In this document: positions 6,204 through 9,685 of the stretch, piece by piece
Layout of the letters: the number at the start of each line of letters is the position of its first letter
Position numbering within the stretch: position 1 is the first letter of the stretch
The notes under the pieces: model-generated
What the model saw: only the letters and a program-made list of their open reading frames with translations
The model's database searches: none
What the model was told of the DNA's origin: nothing
Translations under genes and position numbers: made by a program
Assembly (NCBI RefSeq): GCF_938041645.1
Contig: NZ_CALIST010000036.1
Location: 1-9,685 of the forward strand
Direction of reading: 5' to 3'
Origin: an uncultured Campylobacter sp.
GTDB lineage: Bacteria > Campylobacterota > Campylobacteria > Campylobacterales > Campylobacteraceae
DNA: 9,685 nt

Positions 6204-6692
6204 GTGATAAAGATCATATTTTTAGACGTAGACGGTTGCCTTAGCGACGGCGGGCTGTATCATTCAAACGGCGGCGAAGAGATGAAAAAATTTAACGTAA
6301 AAGACGGATTCGGCATCCAGGAGTGGCAGCGGCTGGGGCTAAAGGTCGCGATCATCACCGGCAAAAGCTCGCAAATCGTCGCAAACCGCGCGCGTGAGCT
6401 AAAGATCGATACGCTCTTTCAAGGCGAAAAAGACAAGCTCTCAAGGGCGGAGCAAATTTTAAAAAATTTTAACCTAAGCTTCGATGAGGCCGCCGCGATC
6501 GGCGATGATATAAACGACGCGAAGCTTTTAAATGCGGTCGCGATCAGCTTCAAGCCCGCCGATGCGCTAAGCTCGCTAAAAGCAGACGTCGCGCTAAGCA
6601 AAAACGGCGGCTGCGGCGCGGTGCGCGAGATGATCGAAATACTCGTCGATAAAAACGGCATGCGCGAAGAGTGGAATAGCAAATGGCTGTAG
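6204..6692 (+). CDS. kdsC: 3-deoxy-D-manno-octulosonate 8-phosphate phosphatase
   Basis: This cytoplasmic HAD phosphatase removes phosphate from KDO-8-phosphate, giving KDO for the lipooligosaccharide core. The 162 residues carry all HAD motifs: DVDGCLSDG (8-16, nucleophile and acid/base Asp), IITGKSS (motif II), the Lys in FQGEKDKL, and AAIGDDINDAKLL (motif IV). There is no cap domain, as expected for the tetrameric KdsC family. I chose GTG at 6204 because relatives begin M-I-x-(I/L)-IFLDVDGCL and GGA lies eight bases upstream; the frame stays open to a TTG at 6144, which would add 20 non-conserved residues. S14 replaces the common Thr of DGxLTDG, a mild change. It leads the lipooligosaccharide export genes. 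Confidence 0.93.
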   Translation: MIKIIFLDVDGCLSDGGLYHSNGGEEMKKFNVKDGFGIQEWQRLGLKVAIITGKSSQIVANRARELKIDTLFQGEKDKLSRAEQILKNFNLSFDEAAAIGDDINDAKLLNAVAISFKPADALSSLKADVALSKNGGCGAVREMIEILVDKNGMREEWNSKWL

Positions 6693-6759
6693 TTTCGCAA
6701 GCGCGCGTGAGAATGCCTGCGAGGGGCGAAATTCCGCGCAGATCAAAAGGAGCCGAGCG

Positions 6760-7293
6760 ATGGTGATAAAAATTTTCTACGTCGCGATTGCGATCTTTTG
6801 CGTCGCGATGGTGTTTTTAAGCGTGCAGACGCCGTATTTTAGCGATATGTTTAGGCAAGATCTAAGCATTGCGAATATGGAGATGAAAAAGATTGTCGAT
6901 TATCAGATCGGCGAGCGCGTGGATGCTAAATTTACCGCGGACGGCGGCACGCGCTATAAGGATCGCGACGAGTTTGTAAATTTTAAAGCCGAGGAGATTA
7001 GCGCGGATCTAAATCACACTTTGGTTTCAAAGACCGCGACGCGCGCCGGCGAGCTGATAAAATTTAACGGCGACGCGCATTACGTAAATAGCAGAGGCTT
7101 TGATTACACGGCGCAAGAGATCATCTACGATACGAGCAGCAAGATCGTCCGCTCCGACGTGCCGTACGTGCTGCGCCAAGGCGGCGACCGTATCACGGGC
7201 GCAAGCATAAGCTACGACACCAAAACCAAACAAACAAACTCAAAAGGAATCCACGCATGGTATTTAATAAAAGATCAAAACTCCACAAACTAA
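6760..7293 (+). CDS. lptC: LPS export system protein LptC
   Basis: LptC is the single-helix inner-membrane component that takes lipooligosaccharide from LptBFG and hands it to LptA. The 177 residues have one N-terminal helix (about 3-22, IKIFYVAIAIFCVAMVFLSV) and a beta-rich periplasmic domain with the repeating strands of the LptC/OstA fold, for example IKFNGDAHYVNSRGFDYTAQ and ITGASISYDTKTKQTNSKG. Sequence conservation is weak, as usual for LptC, so helix plus position before lptA is the main evidence. AAGGAG (6747-6752) lies seven bases before the ATG. Its last 37 bases overlap lptA in another frame, implying translational coupling. The 67-base gap after kdsC is larger than other joints in the operon. 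Confidence 0.86.
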   Translation: MVIKIFYVAIAIFCVAMVFLSVQTPYFSDMFRQDLSIANMEMKKIVDYQIGERVDAKFTADGGTRYKDRDEFVNFKAEEISADLNHTLVSKTATRAGELIKFNGDAHYVNSRGFDYTAQEIIYDTSSKIVRSDVPYVLRQGGDRITGASISYDTKTKQTNSKGIHAWYLIKDQNSTN

Positions 7294-7772
7294 TACTTTC
7301 AGTCGCGCTAATTACTAGCTTTAGCGCTACTACTCTTAGCGCCGCGCAGGAGCAGGTCGAGGTCACGGCGGATAATTTTTTCGCCGACGAGATCAAGCAG
7401 ATCAGCGTGCTGACGGGCAACGTTCATATCAAAAAGGGCGCTTACGATACGCTAAATTCCGATAAAGTGACGATTTACTTCGACGCCAAGCGCCAGCCTA
7501 CCAAATACGTCGCGACGGGAAATGCAAATTTTAAAATTTTACTCAATCAAAAGCATTACGACGGCAAGGGCGGCGTACTGACCTACGATCCGACCATCGA
7601 GGCTTACACGCTTGAAAACAACGCCTATCTGCACGAGGCCGAGACCAAAAAGGAGGTTTACGGCGATAAGATCATCGTAAATCGCCAAAAGGGCACCTAC
7701 GAAGTAAAAAGCGGCGGCGGCGAGAAAAAGCCCGTGCGTCTGATCTTTCAGGTCGAAGATCAAAACAAATGA
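7257..7772 (+). CDS. lptA: LPS transport periplasmic protein LptA (OstA-like)
   Basis: LptA forms the periplasmic beta-jellyroll bridge that carries lipooligosaccharide from LptC to the outer-membrane LptD. The 171 residues have a cleavable signal peptide (KLILSVALITSFSATTLSAAQ; cleavage probably near residue 29-30) and an OstA domain: VEVTADNFFADE, LTGNVHIKKGAYDTLNSDKV, YVATGNANF, and YGDKIIVNRQKGTYEVKSG. A mature length of about 140 fits. Its ATG lies inside lptC, eight bases after AAAAGGA (7242-7248), and its stop overlaps the engB start as ATGA. It therefore looks translated in strict order with both neighbours. Confidence 0.93.
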   Translation: MVFNKRSKLHKLILSVALITSFSATTLSAAQEQVEVTADNFFADEIKQISVLTGNVHIKKGAYDTLNSDKVTIYFDAKRQPTKYVATGNANFKILLNQKHYDGKGGVLTYDPTIEAYTLENNAYLHEAETKKEVYGDKIIVNRQKGTYEVKSGGGEKKPVRLIFQVEDQNK

Positions 7773-8668
7773 TCTATCCTAGCAGCGCGCAGTTTATCAC
7801 CTCCGCCGCAAATATCGCGGGTGCGCCCGAGTTTGCGATGAGCGAAGTGGCGTTTTTGGGGCGTTCCAACGTCGGCAAAAGCAGCCTGATAAACGCGCTT
7901 ACCGGGCGCAAAAATCTAGCCAAATCAAGCTCGACGCCTGGTAAAACGCAGCTGATAAATTTTTTTGAGGTTAAATTTAAACAAAAGCTTGCCGCAGACT
8001 CGGACGGCTCGCAAAATGAAACGTCGCCCGATCTAGCGAGCAAAGAGGCTTTAAGCTCGGCTGCAAATTGCGTGCAAGAGCGCGCGGACGCTGCGGCGTC
8101 TGCGCAAAATTCCAAGCAGAATTCTATTTTAAATTTAAAAAGTGCCTCGGCGGATTTTAGATCGGATCGCGAGACAGATCTTGCGGCAGGTTTTACGTCA
8201 AATTCCGCGCAAAGCTCTGAATTAAATTTTACAGGTAGATCCGCGCTAAGCTTAGCGGGCAACCCCGCTTTTTCGGATCTTGCGAGCTTGGAGGAAAATA
8301 TCTCTTTGATCTTCGTGGATCTGCCGGGGTTCGGGTATGCCAAGGTTTCTAAAAAACTGTATTATATCTGGCAAAAAAATCTCGACGAGTTCATCAAAGA
8401 GCGCCTAAATATCAAGCTTTTCGTCCATCTCATCGACGCGAGGCAGTTTGATCTTACGATAGATAAAAATTTGCAAAACTATCTCGCTAGTTTTCTGCGC
8501 GGCGATCAAAAGGTTGTGAGGCTCTACACCAAAGCCGACAAGCTCAACCAAAGCGAGCGCGCAAAGCTTTTGAGGCACGATCCGCAGGCCGTTTTGGTCT
8601 CGACGCTAAAGGGCGGCGGGCTGCAAAAAGCGCGCGAAATCATCGTGCGAGGGGCGTTTGGATTATGA
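7769..8668 (+). CDS. engB: Ribosome-biogenesis GTPase EngB/YsxC with about 100-residue insertion
   Basis: EngB (YsxC/YihA) is a GTPase that assists assembly of the large ribosomal subunit and is usually essential. All G motifs are present: G1 GRSNVGKSS (31-39), G2 STPGKT (55-60), G3 DLPGFGYAKV (184-193), G4 TKAD (254-257) and G5 VSTLKG (277-282). Family members are about 200 residues; this is 299 because residues about 72-175 are inserted between QLINFFEV and ISLIFVDLPG. That point is normally the short turn between strands 2 and 3, away from the nucleotide site, so activity should survive. The insert is low-complexity, rich in Ser, Ala and Asn, with words such as QNSI, LNLK, SNSA and LNFT shared with the GNAT and DsbD inserts. 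The start overlaps the lptA stop (ATGA). No frameshift is seen. Confidence 0.95.
   Translation: MIYPSSAQFITSAANIAGAPEFAMSEVAFLGRSNVGKSSLINALTGRKNLAKSSSTPGKTQLINFFEVKFKQKLAADSDGSQNETSPDLASKEALSSAANCVQERADAAASAQNSKQNSILNLKSASADFRSDRETDLAAGFTSNSAQSSELNFTGRSALSLAGNPAFSDLASLEENISLIFVDLPGFGYAKVSKKLYYIWQKNLDEFIKERLNIKLFVHLIDARQFDLTIDKNLQNYLASFLRGDQKVVRLYTKADKLNQSERAKLLRHDPQAVLVSTLKGGGLQKAREIIVRGAFGL
7982..8293 (+). repeat. In-frame RAATTY-rich insertion in engB
   Basis: This covers residues about 72-175. RAATTY hexamers start at 8107, 8119, 8131, 8200 and 8224; the first three are exactly 12 bp apart and the last two 24. All five are read as Asn followed by Ser, Leu or Phe. The 10-mer CAAAGCTCTG (8210-8219) recurs in the same frame in the GNAT insert (9009-9018). 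Confidence 0.75.
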
Positions 8669-8784
8669 AATTTCTAAATTTAAATACGTTAAATTTAGCG
8701 GCGCAGAATTTCAAAATAATTAAATTCAGCGGATATAAAATGCGCCGCGAAAATCGCGCAAAGATTAGGGAAAATTTTAGATGA
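8665..8784 (+). CDS. Possible 39-residue peptide bridging engB and the GNAT gene
   Basis: An ATG at 8665 overlaps the engB stop (ATGA), and the frame ends at a TGA (8782-8784) overlapping the GNAT start (ATGA again). GAGGGG (8649-8654) lies ten bases upstream. The first half reads MKFLNLNTLNLAAQNF, the same Leu-Asn-Leu / Asn-Phe wording as the inserts nearby. The second half, MRRENRAKIRENFR, has five Arg in 14 residues and could start separately at 8740. Perfect overlap at both ends suggests that ribosomes pass through, so it may be a coupling or leader peptide; an Arg-sensing role ahead of an arginine-pathway gene is speculative. It may also be chance in AT-rich spacer DNA. No family is recognised. 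Confidence 0.35.
   Translation: MKFLNLNTLNLAAQNFKIIKFSGYKMRRENRAKIRENFR
8734..8741 (+). promoter_or_regulatory. Possible -10 element for the GNAT gene
   Basis: TATAAAAT lies 39 bases before the GNAT ATG, in a clear AT-rich step next to GC-rich sequence. RNA starting near 8748 would exclude the bridging ORF's start codons, so this promoter and leader translation are alternatives. No -35 box is evident. Confidence 0.3.
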
Positions 8785-9557
8785 TATGGCTAAAAAAGGC
8801 GCGCCTTTGCGACATTTCACGTATGCAGGAGCTCGTAAAAGAGGAGGTTCAAAACGGCGTGATTTTGCCGCTTGAAAGCGATGAGATTGCTGCTCATATT
8901 CGCTCATACGTGCTGGCATTCGGCTGCGATTCTAAGGCGGATACGAGCTTTGATTCTAAAGAGAATTCCGATTTAAATTTAGCGCGCAATGCCGATTTAA
9001 ATTTAATCCAAAGCTCTGCCGAAAATTTTGCCGAAATTACTTCTGAAAATTCCGCCGAAAATGCCGCGGGTAATTTTGCGTCGCAAAGAGATATGCCACA
9101 AAATAGCGCGCTGCAAGCTATATCCGGGGCGGGGCGTGCGCAAGCGGGCAAAGAGCAAATTTTACGGAGCGAGTATTCGCAAGAAGCGGGCGTTTTTCAA
9201 ACCGAACGTTCGCAGCCCCACGAATCGCAGTGCTTAAAAGAAGCCGAAATTTTAGCGGGCTTTGCTTCGCTTAAAATTTTTAACGCAGATCTTGCCGAGG
9301 TGCGCTCGCTCATCGTCGCTCCGCAGTTTCGCAGGCGCGGCATTGCCAGAGCTATCGTAAACGAGCTGCTCAGCGAAGCGAAATTTTACGGGCTGAAAAG
9401 CGTATTTACGCTCACCTATCAAAAGGAATTTTTCGAGCGGCTGGGGTTTACCGAAATCCCAAAGGATGAGCTGCCCGCGCAAAAAATTTGGGCCGATTGT
9501 ATTAAATGCAAAAAGTTTCCGGTATGCAACGAAATCGCACTTATCTATACGTTATAG
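8781..9557 (+). CDS. argA: GNAT acetyltransferase, short N-acetylglutamate synthase type, with about 105-residue insertion
   Basis: This is probably the stand-alone GNAT that acetylates glutamate, the first step of arginine synthesis; as I recall, the related C. jejuni protein (Cj0225) sits between argC and argB. N-terminal residues 1-47 (WLKKARLCDISRMQELVKEE...RSYVLAF) resume at about 153 with EAEILAGFASLKIFNADLAE. The acetyl-CoA loop is PQFRRRGIAR (181-190), and the C-terminus has LTYQKEFFERLGF then WADCIKCKKFPVCNE, with cysteines C230, C233 and C239. Relatives are about 150 residues; the excess is an insert at about 48-152, at a strand-strand turn, rich in Asn, Ala and Ser. The ribosome site is weak (AGGG, 8767-8770). 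The 3' end overlaps the next gene by 34 bases. Glutamate as substrate is inferred from family and is the less certain part. Confidence 0.8.
   Translation: MIWLKKARLCDISRMQELVKEEVQNGVILPLESDEIAAHIRSYVLAFGCDSKADTSFDSKENSDLNLARNADLNLIQSSAENFAEITSENSAENAAGNFASQRDMPQNSALQAISGAGRAQAGKEQILRSEYSQEAGVFQTERSQPHESQCLKEAEILAGFASLKIFNADLAEVRSLIVAPQFRRRGIARAIVNELLSEAKFYGLKSVFTLTYQKEFFERLGFTEIPKDELPAQKIWADCIKCKKFPVCNEIALIYTL
8925..9080 (+). repeat. 12-bp periodic tetrapeptide array in the GNAT insert
   Basis: Codons for residues 49-100 divide into thirteen consecutive four-residue blocks; for instance 61-76 are ENSD LNLA RNAD LNLI. Asn, or Asp earlier, holds the second place in most blocks (50, 54, 58, 62, 66, 70, 74, 82, 90, 94, 98). 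RAATTY sites start at 8963, 8975, 8999, 9023 and 9047, all on one 12-bp lattice and one frame. CCGATTTAAATTTA is repeated at 8968-8981 and 8992-9005. The remainder of the insert (to about 9240) is low-complexity but not clearly periodic. Confidence 0.8.
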
Positions 9558-9685
9558 CGGACACGCTTTTTAGCGCGGGGGTTCTTTTTTACCTGCTTCT
9601 AAGTGCGGTGTATAGGGGGCTGCCGCCGCTGATCGGATTTTTTTTCACGGCGATGGTGGTGCAAAAATACGAAAACGACGTGAAA
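9524..9685 (+). CDS. Integral membrane protein, 5' part (runs off window)
   Basis: An ATG within the GNAT gene opens a frame that is uncut to the last base of the window (54 codons). It begins MQRNRTYLYVIAD and has two hydrophobic stretches (about 8-30 and 34-47, LIGFFFTAMVV), then VQKYENDVK. It overlaps the GNAT 3' end by 34 bases in another frame, as other genes of this operon do. In C. jejuni a small integral membrane protein gene (Cj0651, as I recall) follows engB and precedes a PBP2-type gene, and this is the likely counterpart. There is no strong ribosome site, so translation is probably coupled to the GNAT gene. Function unknown. Confidence 0.72.
   Translation, partial: MQRNRTYLYVIADTLFSAGVLFYLLLSAVYRGLPPLIGFFFTAMVVQKYENDVK

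Noticed and set aside
7774..8343. Minus-strand 189-codon frame inside engB.
   Set aside because: It mirrors the low-complexity insert and G motifs of engB; long antisense frames are expected in such composition.

Overview
The window looks like chromosome of a GC-rich Campylobacter, of the C. gracilis / C. showae / C. rectus / C. concisus kind. Three things suggest this: Ala-rich, GC-rich genes studded with AAATTT; AAGGA-type ribosome sites; and the order kdsC-lptC-lptA-engB-(integral membrane protein), which as I recall matches Cj0647-Cj0651 of C. jejuni just ahead of a penicillin-binding protein gene. The species is inferred, not proven.

Layout. Positions 1-620 hold the leader-distal end of a CRISPR array with 30-nt repeats ending ATTGAAAC; its leader and any cas genes lie left of the window. 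A decayed, gene-free stretch follows (621-734). A class I polyphosphate kinase 2 gene (ppk2, minus strand) is divergent from a plus-strand run: dsbD (TTG start) and hisB. After a 260-bp gap comes a tight three-gene membrane cassette: a four-helix protein with an internal duplication, a 45-residue single-helix protein at 5031-5168, and a membrane-anchored PstS-like binding protein. The envelope operon kdsC-lptC-lptA-engB follows, then a 39-codon ORF bridging engB to a GNAT acetyltransferase of the short N-acetylglutamate synthase type. A partial membrane protein gene runs off the right edge.

How the genes fit together. kdsC makes KDO for lipooligosaccharide, lptC and lptA carry that glycolipid across the periplasm, and engB is an essential ribosome-assembly GTPase co-transcribed with them. 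dsbD feeds electrons to periplasmic thiol proteins. hisB and the GNAT belong to histidine and arginine synthesis. The substrate-binding cassette has no ABC permease or ATPase genes here.

Most unusual signal. Three unrelated conserved proteins (DsbD linker, EngB, GNAT) carry long low-complexity segments built from a degenerate tetrapeptide, x-N-[S/F/L]-[A/E/D]. In DNA this is a 12-bp unit centred on RAATTY (AAATTT, AAATTC, GAATTC), nearly always read in the same frame. In the GNAT gene the RAATTY sites sit exactly 12 or 24 bp apart. A fourth RAATTY-dense patch lies in the small bridging ORF. RAATTY is the hexamer whose methylation marks DNA for uptake in C. jejuni, so these may be in-frame uptake-signal minisatellites. 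That link is inference.
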